Of a stretch of 64,000 nt of DNA, positions 13,446 to 25,190 are shown in pieces. Positions within the stretch are counted from its first letter, which is position 1; each line of letters starts with the position of its first letter. The stretch covers positions 359,441 to 423,440 of the forward strand of contig CAJJDN010000013.1 in the NCBI GenBank assembly GCA_905182985.1, in the 5' to 3' direction. Source of the DNA: Paramecium sonneborni. Its lineage: Eukaryota > Ciliophora > Oligohymenophorea > Peniculida > Parameciidae. The position numbers and the translations under genes are program-made. The notes under the pieces were generated by a model, which was not told the origin of the DNA, ran no database searches, and worked only from the letters and a program-made list of their open reading frames with translations.

Positions 13446-15101
13446 ATGAGTTGTGATTCCTCTTTCTTTTTTAGTGATTCTAACCTAGAAGAGAAGTGTC
13501 AATTAGCTAATTCATTATGTGCTCAAAATTAAATATTCATAAACTATTACTCAATTATCTATTGCCAGCTGAATGGACATTGGGCCTTTTTTATTGCAAT
13601 AGCAATATTAGTTGTTCTAATAATATTCAGGTTTGTTTAATGTTTATTTATTCATATAGATTTATGAGTACATTAGTAATGCTATATTTGACGCCTGCTA
13701 TTGAATTTATTACTGATAAATTGAATATTTCCTAATCTTTGAGTGCAGTCACTTTGTTGGCTCTTGCTAATGGGTATCATTTAATTAATATATAAAAGAG
13801 CAGGAGATGTTGTAACTGCTATTGTAGCCACAGAAACTTTAGATGGTATAAGCTATAACATTGGTTCTCTATATGGAGCAGGCTTTTTTGTAGCCACCTT
13901 AGTTGTTTCAATTACCATCATTAATTCTTAAACTTATATTGTCATGAAATCTTATTTTATTTGGAGGGACATTTTGTTTTACATATTTGCGACCATTGTT
14001 GTAATCATTTATGGAATCATTGGCGAACTTTCCTTAATAGATTCGTCATTCTTATTGATTATTTATTTTATACTAATCATTGTTGTAATCTTCCAAGATA
14101 AATTTTCAAGTAACAATATATTTTATACTTAATAGGTAAATCTAAAAAGTAATTTGATGAACTTTTAATCGATAATCCTCTCGATCCTAATGAAACTCAA
14201 GAGAGTGAACAGATTTAACAACAATCATAAAATTTACATCTGGATTCAATTAATAATTAATAATCATGTGCTGATAAATCATTCTGTGTAGTCGATGTTC
14301 CATTTAGATTCATCTTAAAATATAGTATACCACCTTCTACTCAAGTTAATAAATACATCTTAATATTTACAATCTTCCCAAGTCTTTCCTTCATATACTT
14401 TGTATTGGGATCCAATAATTACGATCCATACGCTTATTTATACATATCCTCAATCTCCATGATATTAGCTATCATAATTTATACTTCATATCCATAAGGC
14501 AACGTAATAATCAACTTTTTCATAGGATTTACCAAATTACTACCTCTACATTTAGATTTACATCACTATAGTATCCTTGGTCTGGATATATTGTTTGAGT
14601 GGCATTCTGATAGACACTCTCACTTTTTTTGGGATGCTTACTAATTTATCCAATTCTTATTTAGGTATGACAATAATAGCTATGGGAAATGCTCTACCAG
14701 ATGGAATAGTTACTATGACCTTAGCCAAATAAGGATATGCTGTTATGGGAATTACAGGAGCGTATTAAACTACATGATATATAGATATTTTGGCTAAATT
14801 TTTGGCCTGTTGGTTGGTCTTGGAATATCTTTAATAAAAACTAATTTAAAAACAGGAGCCAGTGTAAAATTTGATTTGTTCAATTAAGATTTAATGCAGC
14901 AAAATTTAGTAAAAATAAAATTAATTATCTTAGATAATGATAATTATAATTTTCTCCACTCTTTTTGTATTAATAATCACTTTTTTCTATGGTATACTAA
15001 AAAAGTATCATTTCGCAAGAGATCTTTCAGTTTTACTCATATTGATATATGTATTAGTATTGAGTTCAATTACTATCATTGCTATTTATGAAGCTGTGTG
15101 A
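13446..15101 (+). CDS. Na+/Ca2+ (cation/Ca2+) exchanger of the NCLX/CCX type, 501 aa
   Basis: This is a multi-pass cation/Ca2+ exchanger. The first alpha-repeat carries LALANGAGDVVTAIVA and the second LGMTIIAMGNALPDGIVT, the two inverted ion-binding repeats of the family. Hydrophobic helices flank each repeat, and a hydrophilic loop of about 75 residues lies between the halves. The size and layout fit the NCLX (SLC8B1)/CCX branch, which moves Ca2+ in exchange for Na+ or Li+ across the inner mitochondrial or other internal membranes; I infer but cannot show the location. Six introns of 22-29 nt are needed and leave exactly 502 codons. The N-terminal segment contains several cysteines, as in the extracellular or lumenal end of relatives. 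Confidence 0.88.
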
Positions 15102-15268
15102 TTAATATTTATAATGCAATAGTATTTTAAGATAAATTTTTGATGAGTTTAGATCATATACATTTATAGAGTCTTAGTTGTATTGAAATAACCATATTTC
15201 TCTTTTTTTTCATTATTTAGTTTTTATTGTTTTATTCATCAGTTAAATATATTATTTCAAAATTAAAA

Positions 15269-16267
15269 ATGCGAAAGAAAATAGAGAAAACAAAAAAAAG
15301 TATCAATTATCTTTAATATTAGAACCTTGGACTGATTATGAAGACACTCAAGTAATGTAATTGGTAGAATAGTATGGTCCACATAAATGGACATTTATAT
15401 CATCCAAATTACCAGGAAGAATTGGTAAATAATGTAGAGAAAGGTATTTGATCTTATTTATTATTTTAGATGGCATAATCATTTAAATCCATTAATTAAG
15501 AAGACACCTTGGGATTATAATGAAGAATGGCTCCTTTTTTTATATCATAAAGCAATTAGTAATAAATGGGCTGAAATTGCAAAACACTTAGAAGGAAGAA
15601 CAGACAATGCTATAAAGAATCATTGGAATTCTGGAATGAAAAAAAGAATTCCAGAATTCACAGATAAATTATAAAGCATTAAACAATAGTTTCTTTAAAA
15701 AGGGTTGTATCTATTATTTTTATGAAGGAAGACCTTCTTACTTTGATCAATTTGAGATTGAGTATGAAAGAAAAGCATTAGAAATCATCTTTCTCAACAA
15801 AACTTATGTGAGTTTGTTAACAGATTCAGAAAATGAAGAAGAAGAACCAAAAAAATAAACAATTTTACAAAGCAGAGAAAGCACTGCCATTCGGATCTAG
15901 TAATATGTATAATCAAATTTTTATTAATATTAGAATGAAATGAGAAATAGAACTATTATTAAGCATCCCAGAAGAAATAGAATGCATAAAAAATACCTTC
16001 TTTTTAAGAAACAATAAAAAGAAAATTCTAATAAAGAACACTATTTATAATGGACACATACTCCTTAAAAATATGAAAAGTATTAGCTTAATATAATTTA
16101 GTGATGATTATTATTATACACCTGCTGCATTCAATAAATAAAGAAGAATGAGCCATAGCAGTTTTAGATAAAGCCAACATCAAAGTTTTGTAAATGAAAC
16201 TATAAATCAATAGTATAACGAATCCTATATGGAAAGGGATGAATTAAAACAGAATTTATTCCTTTGA
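15269..16267 (+). CDS. R2R3-type MYB DNA-binding protein, about 299 aa
   Basis: Two tandem MYB repeats lie near the N-terminus. The first reads EPWTDYEDTQVMQLVEQYG and continues through KWTFISSKLPGR to CRERW. The second begins TPWDYNEEWLLFLYHKA and ends WAEIAKHLEGRTDNAIKNHW. The spaced tryptophans of MYB helices are conserved, so it should bind DNA as a nuclear regulator. Introns of 23, 26 and 22 nt are clear. A fourth intron of about 28 nt near 15705 is needed to restore frame and is the least certain part; with it the length is exactly 300 codons. The C-terminal half is basic and polar. Alternative splice-site choices would change only a few residues. Confidence 0.85.
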
Positions 16268-16806
16268 AATTTTGATTCAATTTTAAAAATTTTTTTTCTT
16301 TATTTGGAATAAATAAAGAAATCAATCTAATTTTATAAGAAATATTAAAAGATGATTAAGTCTGAAACTTAATTATCTATTCTTTCAATTTTTTAATTCA
16401 ATTAATAAGCCTTTTTTCTATTTTTATTATAGAAATAATGAATCTTTTACTTGATTTATTTAAATTTAGTTTTTGAATTCTTTTTTTTATAAAATTGCTG
16501 CAATAAAAAGCCTTTCAACTTAAAAATTTATCATAATAGAAAATTGCTAATAATAAATTTATATTTATTCTAAATATCAACATTACAATTAATTTTATCA
16601 GACCACTTTGGATAGATTTTTTATTGATATAAAAATAAAAAATATAAATGAATACTTCTCTCATTATGTGCTTCAATAGTAAATCCAATATGTTCAACAT
16701 GATAAAAAAGATTTCAAACCATTAAAATTATAGGCTCTCTAAAGAGTAAATAAGTTATTTAATTTTGAATTGATTTATTTAAAAACATTATTTAATGTAA
16801 TATATA
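16268..16806. other. Convergent intergenic region, no gene seen
   Basis: The 3' ends of the MYB gene (+) and the homeodomain gene (-) face each other here. The region is AT-rich with T runs. Short open frames exist on both strands but none looks like protein. Confidence 0.4.
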
Positions 16807-18363
16807 TCATTTCTTTTATTCATTTTGCATTTATTACTAAAACATCGGATACATAATTCCATTTTACGGATTTTAATGTTGTCCATTTAATTATTAAAAT
16901 CCTGCTTAAAGTGTTTACAGATTGGGAACTTGAGGTATTTAAGCCTGAATATTTGGAACTTAAACTTATGGTTAAATTGGTTATGTCGAACCTTAAGATA
17001 AAAATTATTAAAATGCATTTGGCTGCAATGAGGGTAACAATGGAAATACAGGTACTTGGTGTAATTAAGGCAATCCATTAAGAGAAGGGGCCTTTGATTA
17101 ATCTTAAAAGTTATAATATTGAGATAAAAATTATGGTGGCAATTAAAATTAAAGAGGATTTAATTAAGCTAAAGGATTCATCCATTGTAATGATTATAAT
17201 TAAGCAAATTATTACATCTATTGAAATTATTAGAATTAATTAGGTTATTAAAATTATTAAAGATCAGGAAGAAGTGATCCTATTTTAGCTTCTTATTTAA
17301 TGTTACTTGCATCAAAGGGTTTATTTTGACAACCCTCTTCCATTTTCACTTTTTTTTATAAAGGTAATTAAATTTAAAATTGTTATTAAAGAAGCTATTA
17401 TTATTATAATTACTATTATTACTATAATTACTATTATTATAATAATTACTATTATTGTAATTACTATTATTATTAAAATTATTATTATTATTATTGTAAT
17501 TATTATGAAGAAATATTTAATTATTATGATTATATTATTTGTTATTATTATTGTTGTTGTTGCTATTATTAAGTTAGTTTTAAAGGCTTTTTTTATTCAT
17601 TGGAAGAATCTTCCTCTTGACTGTCGCTATCTTTCATTAATCCATGCTCAAATTTTTTTTTCAAAGGTTCCAAATATCTTTTTCTAGAGTTGGTAAACCA
17701 ATTTTAAATCTTAAAATCTAAACTAAATATTATTACTTATCGAACATGCATACCAGTAATCTTAGAAAGCCTTTACTTTTCTGTATTATCTGGATATGGA
17801 TTATCAAGATGATCTAAAAACCATTTTTTTAGAATATCTATTGATCTTTTTTAAAATTTGTTTTTATTAGAATTTTTGTTAAACTACATAATAGGTTGTT
17901 ATTCATCTTCATCATTTTTTTCTTTTTTTTAATAAAATAAATTATACTGATTTCTTCATTGCTGCTGCTTTCTTCTCCTGATGAATGGCTTTCTTCAACG
18001 TCATCTTCACAATTAAATAATTATGAAGCTAGTTTATCGAATTATTCTTTTGATTGTTTAAGTTTCTATTATTTTTCTTATATAGACTCATATAATTTAT
18101 CTAATCCTTCTTCAATTTATTAAGTTATTTGAGTCTCATTATATTCAGTAACAGTTGATGAAAATAATGGTAAGAATACTTATTAGAGTCTATTATGTGA
18201 ACATTTTTCACATATTTCAAGGTATTTAGTATCAAATATTTATGCCAAACATTTACGAAACTTTAAACTTTTAAAAATATAAGGGAACATTTGAATAGGT
18301 ATCTTATGGTCTATATATTTAATATAAATTACCTGAAATGGGTATAGTAATTTAACTGAGCAT
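16807..18363 (-). CDS. TALE-class homeodomain protein with Q-rich tail, 493 aa
   Basis: The minus-strand gene starts at the complement of 18361-18363 and ends at 16807-16809. Three introns of 22, 26 and 27 nt leave exactly 494 codons. After an acidic N-terminal region with coiled-coil character comes a homeodomain. Helix 1 contains SIDILKKWFLDHL, followed by NPYPDNTEKQRLSKITGM, the three-residue loop extension of TALE proteins. The recognition helix reads IQNWFTNSRKRYLEP. An intron splits the domain just before that helix. The C-terminal half is a long glutamine tract, encoded largely by TAA and TAG, then Q/P/L-rich sequence. It should be a nuclear transcription regulator. The isoleucine-rich open frame on the opposite strand at 17307-17687 is a shadow of the glutamine tract. 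Confidence 0.88.
17385..17585. repeat. Triplet repeat encoding polyglutamine
   Basis: TTA/TTG/CTA triplets on the plus strand correspond to TAA, CAA and TAG glutamine codons in the minus-strand homeodomain gene. The mixed codons argue for selection on the protein tract rather than simple slippage alone. Confidence 0.7.
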
Positions 18364-18454
18364 TTCTGAGAGGATACAAATATCTTCAGCTTCAAATTAA
18401 ATGCAAATTTAACACTAAGAGTCAGTCATATATAAATAAACTTTATTAATAAAA

Positions 18455-21400
18455 ATGAGTAATTAATCTCCAGAAACAGAAAAACAATCAGATGAGTTAT
18501 CTAAGCTTAAACTAAGTTTGATGTTAAAAGATAATGAAATAAGAGCATTAAAACTTAAGGTTAACCCAAGTGATGAAATTGAAAGGCTTTAATATGAGAG
18601 TGAAAAAATGAAGGAAGCATATGAGTAGGAAATCAATCTTTTGAAGGAAGAAAATTATGAATATTCAGAACTTTTAAAAGAAACTCAAGATTAAGCTGAA
18701 TATCTTAAATCAGTGATAATAGGTAAAGATAAAGAAATTGCTGAACTGAAATCTTAAAATGCTAACGATGAAATTGTAAAATCAAGATCCAGAAATGGAG
18801 AATTATAATTGGCATTAGCTGAAAATGCTAATTTAAAAAACGAATTGTAAATTTTGTAAACAAAGTTGGATGACTCATATCTTAGTAAATAAGTTATGGA
18901 TGAATAATTACAAAGTTTAGGATAGATGTTAGAAGTAGAGTAACGAAATACCTTAAACTAAGCAAATTAAATAAGTACTTTACAGAAGGAGGCTTAATAT
19001 TTAAGAAATTCCGTAAATGATAGAGAAAGATTTATAGTTGGTAAAGAGAAGATTATAAAATTAAAAGATGGAGAAATTAATAGATAATAGGAAATTATAA
19101 ATGATACACTTGCTAAACTGGCAGAAATGTAACATGATAACTAAGTCATTATTACATAAAATGATTAATTTAATAAAGTACTATAAGAAAAATAAGCAGA
19201 AATAGATTCACTTAAAGATTAATTACAATTCTTTGCTGAAGATTTATAAAGAGTTTAAAACTATGAAGGTTAATACAATGATGCCTAAGCAAAAATCAAA
19301 TAATTAGCTTAATATATTTAAGAACTAGAAAAGTAATTATAAGACTAAATGAATTAATATGAAAAAAGGATTTAAGACTTAATAAATAATGCAAAAGCTA
19401 CTGAGCATGAAAAGGATCAAACCAATTAATAACTTGAAAAGGACAATTCTGATTTAACTAATTAAGTTAATGCATAAAATAAATAAATATAATAATTACA
19501 AAAAGAACTTAAAGATGCTGATAATAAAAGAGAAAGAGAAGTTAAGGATGTTTAAAGAAAATTAGATGCTGAACTCAAAAAAACTGCTACTCTAGACAAA
19601 AATAATAAAACATTAAAAGATAAAACTGAAGAATAAGCTAAATAAATTAATGCTGCAAATCAAGAATTGGATCAATTAGATGATAAAATAGCTGAATTAT
19701 AATAATAAGTAAAAGATTAATAGAATTTAATTAAAGATCTTGAAAAAGAAATTAAAGATTTAAATAAGGAAAAATAAAATTTAATTTAAGATAATAATAA
19801 TTTACATCAAAAGTATAATTAAGCAGAAGAAAAAGCTTTGTTAGAATAAAAAGAATTAGCAAAAGCATAAAAGGAGTTAAATGAAAAACATAATGATACC
19901 GAACAATTAAATAGAGATTTAGATGAATACTAATAAGAAAATAATGAATTATAAAAACAAATTGATTCATTAAATGATTAAATTAATTAATTGAATAAAG
20001 AGATTGTTTAAAAATAGAAACAAATTGATTAATAAGGTAAGGATATCTAAAAGTTACAAGACACTGTAGATAAGCAAAAATTAGATAATTAAAATAAGTA
20101 ATAAGAAAATAAATAATTACAATTAAATAATAATGATTTAAATAAATAATTAAATGAGTCAAAAAAACAAAATTAAAAACTATAAGATTAAATAAGTAAT
20201 GCTGAATAAAAGTAAAATAAGAATTAAGATTAATTGAAAAACTAACTTTAAGATGCATAAAATGAAATTCGATAATTAAAGGATCAGATTAAAGAATAAG
20301 AAAAAGAAAAGAAAAATTTATAAAATGAAATAAATAATCTCAATAAAGAATGTGATGATTTAGATGCGAAACTTTAGTAAAAAATAAAAGAATAACAAGA
20401 AAATTCAGAAATTAATAGACTAAATGATGAATTAAATAAGGCTCTTTAATAGCTAAAATAAAAAGAAGATCAATTAACAAAAGTATAAAATGAATTAAAT
20501 AAATTGAAAGAGTAAAGATAAAAAGATGTTAAGGAATAAAAAGAAAAAGAATAATAAAGAAAAGATCTAGAAAAATAAGTTAAAGATTTAGATGCAGAGT
20601 GTGATTCATTAGACTAACAAAGGAGAGCAGCTATTGATGAAGCTGAAAAATTAAAACAAGATTTGTAAAATTTAAATGATTTAAAAAAGCAATTAAAAGA
20701 TAATTAAAATAAATTAATTCAAGCTGAAAAATTAATTGCTTAACTAGATCCTGAAGCAGTTAAAAATAAAATATAAAAAGCTGAGTAAGATGCTAGAAAT
20801 GCTATATAAGCATAAAATCAAGCGAAAAAAGAATTAGATAAAGCTAATAGTTTATTAAAATAAAAAGAAAAGGAAATTAAAGATCTAGATGATGAATGCA
20901 ATGCTTTAGATGCTTAAGTTTAAGATTTAAAAGAATAAGTCAAACAATAAGAAAATGAAATTAAAGATAAATAAAATTAAATAGATTAATTATAAAAAGA
21001 AAATCAATAATTAAAGAAAGATGATATAAAAGGGGAAATTGATAAATTAAGAAAGTTTATTTAAGAATAAAAACCATTACTTGATAATTTAGAAAAAGAA
21101 TCTTCTTAAAGTGATAAAAGAAGATCAGATTTAGAAAAATAAATAGCAAAAAGTTAAGATGAGTTAAATAAACTTAAAAAAAAAAAAGGAGGAAATGCTG
21201 ATAATGATTAATAAATATAAGATTTAGTATAAAAGCTTGATGAACTAGATAATGAATTATAATAAGAAGTGGATAGATATATCGAATCAGTTTCAAACAT
21301 TGAGAAAATACTAACAGGTAATTAATATTATATTTTTAGATATTACTGAAAAACTATTAAAATTAAAACTATAAATAAATGAAGTACAAGAAGAAGATGG

Positions 21401-21547
21401 ATAGTAATTTAATGATGTATTTTAGGTAGAATTTTTTTAATTATTATTTAGCTTGTAAAAAATCTATGTAATGATTATAAACAAGGTTTAGCAACTCACA
21501 ATTAAGCTATGGAAGATCTTTTAAAGTAGATAAATAAATAATTTTGA
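18455..21547 (+). CDS. Long coiled-coil protein, 1014 aa
   Basis: From the ATG at 18455 the frame runs to the TGA 21545-21547. Two introns of 22 and 26 nt lie near the 3' end, leaving exactly 1015 codons. Almost the whole protein is heptad-patterned and dominated by K, E, Q, N, D and L, so it should form an extended parallel coiled coil. Short internal repeats occur, for example ECDSLDQQ, ECNALDAQ and CDDLDAK preceded by KDLD-like sequence. No motor head, membrane segment or zinc finger is visible. Such proteins in ciliates are often basal-body, cortical or Golgi tethers; that is inference. It is convergent with the kinase gene ending at 21590. Confidence 0.82.
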
Positions 21548-21589
21548 AAATTATTTGATTTATTAATGTTATATATCATTTTAATATTT

Positions 21590-22681
21590 TCAAAAATCTA
21601 GTTTTTTTTAATCATTTGGTACAAAATTATTATTAATTGGGAATCTTTTTTATTCATTATTAGTTTTTTATATAAATTAACATTAATTTTAGTTAAATTT
21701 GTTTTCCATTAGAGGACATTATTATTTCTATATAATCTAACCCTAAAACTAAAAAGTCGTTCTTATACTAATTTAAGCTGGATTTTAATAATTTTTAGAT
21801 TCAACTGATGTATTTCTTGATTAAGATCTAGATTTAGGCTTAAGACAATTTAAAACTTGATTGATATCATATCGATCTTTGACATTTCTTTTCAACATAT
21901 TTTTTAAAAGTTCCTTATATTCTCTCTCTAATAACAACTTATCTATTAAATTTTAAATATCACCATCAGTTATTGTCAAGATTTAATTCTAAATTTTTTA
22001 GATTGTATCACCTAATAAATTATATATTTTAATACCTTAAAACATTAAACTACCAGAAATCAATTCATATATTAGTTATCCAAAACTCCAAATGTCGCAT
22101 TTTTTATTATAAAGATCATTTGAATTATTTAATAGCTCTGGAGCAATGTAGTAAGGTGTACCAATTGCTTTAGTTTTTAAATTATTAATATTTTTAACAT
22201 AACCAAAATCACAAAGTTTAAAAATTTACTATGTTTCTTATGTAATTTCGGATTTTATTGTTTAAACTAAAATATTCTCAGGTTTTAAATCTCTATGTGC
22301 TAAATTTAAATCCTCATGTAATTGTTTGATACCAGAACCAATCTATTGCATTATGAATCTAATATTTGTTTTATCAATTTTATTATTAACAGTCTCATCA
22401 TATAAACTAGATTCTCCTAACTCCATAACAATATATATAAATCTATCTATTTTTACAACATCATAAATCTGTATTAAATTGCGAAATTTTTAACTTTCTT
22501 TCGGTTAATTCAAGTGTTAATAAAATTCGTATTCTCCTTCCCCTAAATATTCTTGTTGTTTTATTGCATAAAATTAGTTTAAATATTGACCTTTATAAAC
22601 CTTGCCTGAACTTCCTTCTCCTATCTTTTCTAAAATAGTATATTATTTATCGTTTATTTTTATATAATTATTTAAAAACAT
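21590..22681 (-). CDS. Serine/threonine protein kinase, 363 aa
   Basis: A single intronless frame of exactly 364 codons encodes a kinase domain from residue about 15 to 285. The glycine loop is IGEGSSGKVYKGQ, the lysine is in YAIKQQ, the catalytic loop is [10 protein letters not shown], the metal motif is DFG, and the activation segment ends in GTPYYIAPE. DIWSFGQLIYEL follows. All catalytic residues are present. The C-terminal 80 residues are polar and Q-rich without a recognised domain. The architecture matches the kinases at 10849 and 25191, so these three belong to an expanded ciliate kinase group. It is divergent from the gene at 22834 with about 150 bp between the starts. Confidence 0.87.
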
Positions 22682-22833
22682 TATTATTATTTTTTTTTTC
22701 TGTGTTTACTATTTTAATACTTCAAGATTTATTAATCATTCAAAAAAAAAAATAGAGAACGAAAATCTTATTGTATAGTCAATAAATTTACTTGATATTT
22801 TAAATATAATTATTAATAATTATATTGTTATAA

Positions 22834-25031
22834 ATGAAATTAGGTACATGTACAGAGTGGTTATTCTTTCATATTTGGAAAAAAAATCCAAAAACTGGAC
22901 ATAGTTGTGATGGAATTTTTGTTGCAGATTCAATAATTTATAGATGGGCTCAACCATACTTTAGTAAGTTCTATATTATATTATAATTTAAGGATATTTT
23001 ACTGTGTAAGATGGTCAAATTATTAGGAAAACCAAGGAGAGAGTATTTATAGATTAAGTTGAAAGTTCATTTAAATAAGAAAATACAGTTGCTTAATTAA
23101 TGACAAGTCAGGTATAATTAAAAATTATTTATACTTAAGATGTAAAATAAATCATAAGAGATTATTACATTTGAATATTTAGATTATGAGAATTTCAAAA
23201 TATTTCTTCATTAGAGAGAAAAGGATTTAAATTTAGTCCTTTAAAAGTAAGAATAATTTATTAAGAAGATTTATATACCCTAAAAATGATCAAAATTCTT
23301 TGATAAAAGTTACTTGGTCACCTTAATTTTGTTTAGTAATGAGGAAGACCAATATAAATAAAATGAATGATTTGAAGAAAACCCAAGTAGAAAGAGTTGC
23401 TACATTTGATGGACCAGAGTATTTAATATAAGCAGATTCTATAAATTCTCCACTATTAAGTGCGGATTTAGAATAATTATGTGTGAATATTGTAAAACAC
23501 ATTTTAGAAGTATCAGGTGGGAACATTTAAATAATAAGAATGGTCTTATATTTTAAAGTTGATTATGAAAATAGAATATGGCTACTTTTTTGTACTAATA
23601 TTAAGGTGAAGGATAAGTTTAATGATATAATGCAATAGCCAAGAGTTTTTTCTCCTATTTTTAGAGTTTTAAGAAAGGATTAAGAACCTGTTTCATTTGC
23701 TAAAGAATAAGCTTAAACAGTTATTAAAATTAATAATTAAGGGGAAATGCAATCTCTTCTTTATTAATTCAAAAATATTTGTAGTAATTGTGATAGATTC
23801 TCTCATTAATTATATTAATTAAAATTATAGTTCATTATTGAAAGCTTTAAATAAGTATTAATATAAAATATAAGAATTTAGTGAAGAAAGATTTTACTAG
23901 ATTGCCAGAGGAACTAGAAAAAATTAAACTAAAATAAGATTAATAAATTCCAAAAGTTACTTACAATAGAAACATTAAAATAAGATAAAAGTAAATTCTT
24001 AAAGAAGGTAATATAATCATATAAATTTAGAATACGAAGTTAAAAATGAATTTTAAAATGATTTTCATGCAAATACTATTTTAGTTGAAAAAAAAAAAAT
24101 ATGTTAAAATAAAATGACTGAGGATGAATTATATACATAAATTAAAGAATTAGTATAATTATTAAATGAGGAATAAGAAGATTAAAAATTTAATTTTAAT
24201 CATATACCTCCTTTGATTTTAAAAGTTTGGGGTAAAATTAATGAAGAAAAATATTAATAATTACAGCATAATTAAAGTTGGAAAGATTTAACAACTTAAG
24301 TTTGTTTGGATTGTTTTTTGTAATATACATAATGTTGTGAATAAACTTAATCTGAAAGAAAAGCGTAATAATTTATTCAATTAATTTTAGACAAATCATG
24401 TCTTAAAAGTTAAGGAAGTTAGTAAATGCTAAAGAAGAGAATGAAAAAGAGAAACTTCTTTTATCTAATACAAGTTTGAATGGTAACAGGCTAACCTTTA
24501 ATCAATTGCCAAATCTTCCATCTATTTCAGAATTACCTATAGATAAATAAAAAAGATTGTCAAGAAAATCATAAAATTAAACAACTTATGAAATTACAAC
24601 CAAATAATTAGAATAAACTCCATAAAAAATATCTTAACCTTAGGTCTAAACTATTAATAAATTATAATTAACTCATCAATCATAATAATCCAATTAATCT
24701 AACTAATTACCTCCATAAACTGTGATTCCTAGTACCACTTTATCAAATAAATATTTTTAATTATAAAGATAGTCTTCCAGTTAAATAAACTAATTAAAAT
24801 TAAAAATTCCTAGTACATAAAGAGTATTATCTTATTTAAATATAGATATATCAAAATAAATAAGGTTTAAACATTTCTGCAAATAAATCAATACAATCTA
24901 AATCATCCAGATCTACTCTAGATCAATCAAAGATTTCTTTTGATTTTATGATAAATACAGTGACTTAATTGAAGAGGAAACTTGAAGAACTTGAATAGGA
25001 TGAAAAATAATAAGATAAATAAAAACTTTGA
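22834..25031 (+). CDS. Unknown conserved-looking protein, 675 aa
   Basis: Seven introns (29, 28, 22, 20, 23, 26 and 22 nt) are needed; the spliced length is then exactly 676 codons, which supports the model. The N-terminal half is globular, with features such as VERVATFDGPEYLIQADS, and strand-like segments around YFKVD and RIWLLFC. A cysteine-containing stretch (VCLDCFLQYTQCCEQ) lies near residue 470. The last 170 residues are low-complexity, Q/S/P-rich and basic. No transmembrane segment is seen. I do not recognise the family, although the globular half looks conserved rather than random. Confidence 0.75.
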
Positions 25032-25190
25032 AATCTAAATTTTTTAAAATTTGACATATTTTATATTCATTAAAATAATATGAAAATAGATTAATTATTC
25101 CTGCTTTATATTATAAGTCTTTCAATTAGTCAAATAAAAATCATTATATATAAATTTTTTAATAATTTTAATTTAAATAAATTTAAAAGT

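Noticed and set aside
17307..17687. 126-codon isoleucine-rich plus-strand ORF
   Set aside because: It is the opposite strand of the polyglutamine tract of the homeodomain gene; I/T/V runs are what reversed TAA/CAA/TAG triplets give.
21735..21755. CTAACCCTAAAAC resembling a telomere repeat
   Set aside because: A single CCCTAA-like unit within a kinase coding region; there is no tandem array and it is not the C4A2/C3A3 repeat of Paramecium telomeres.
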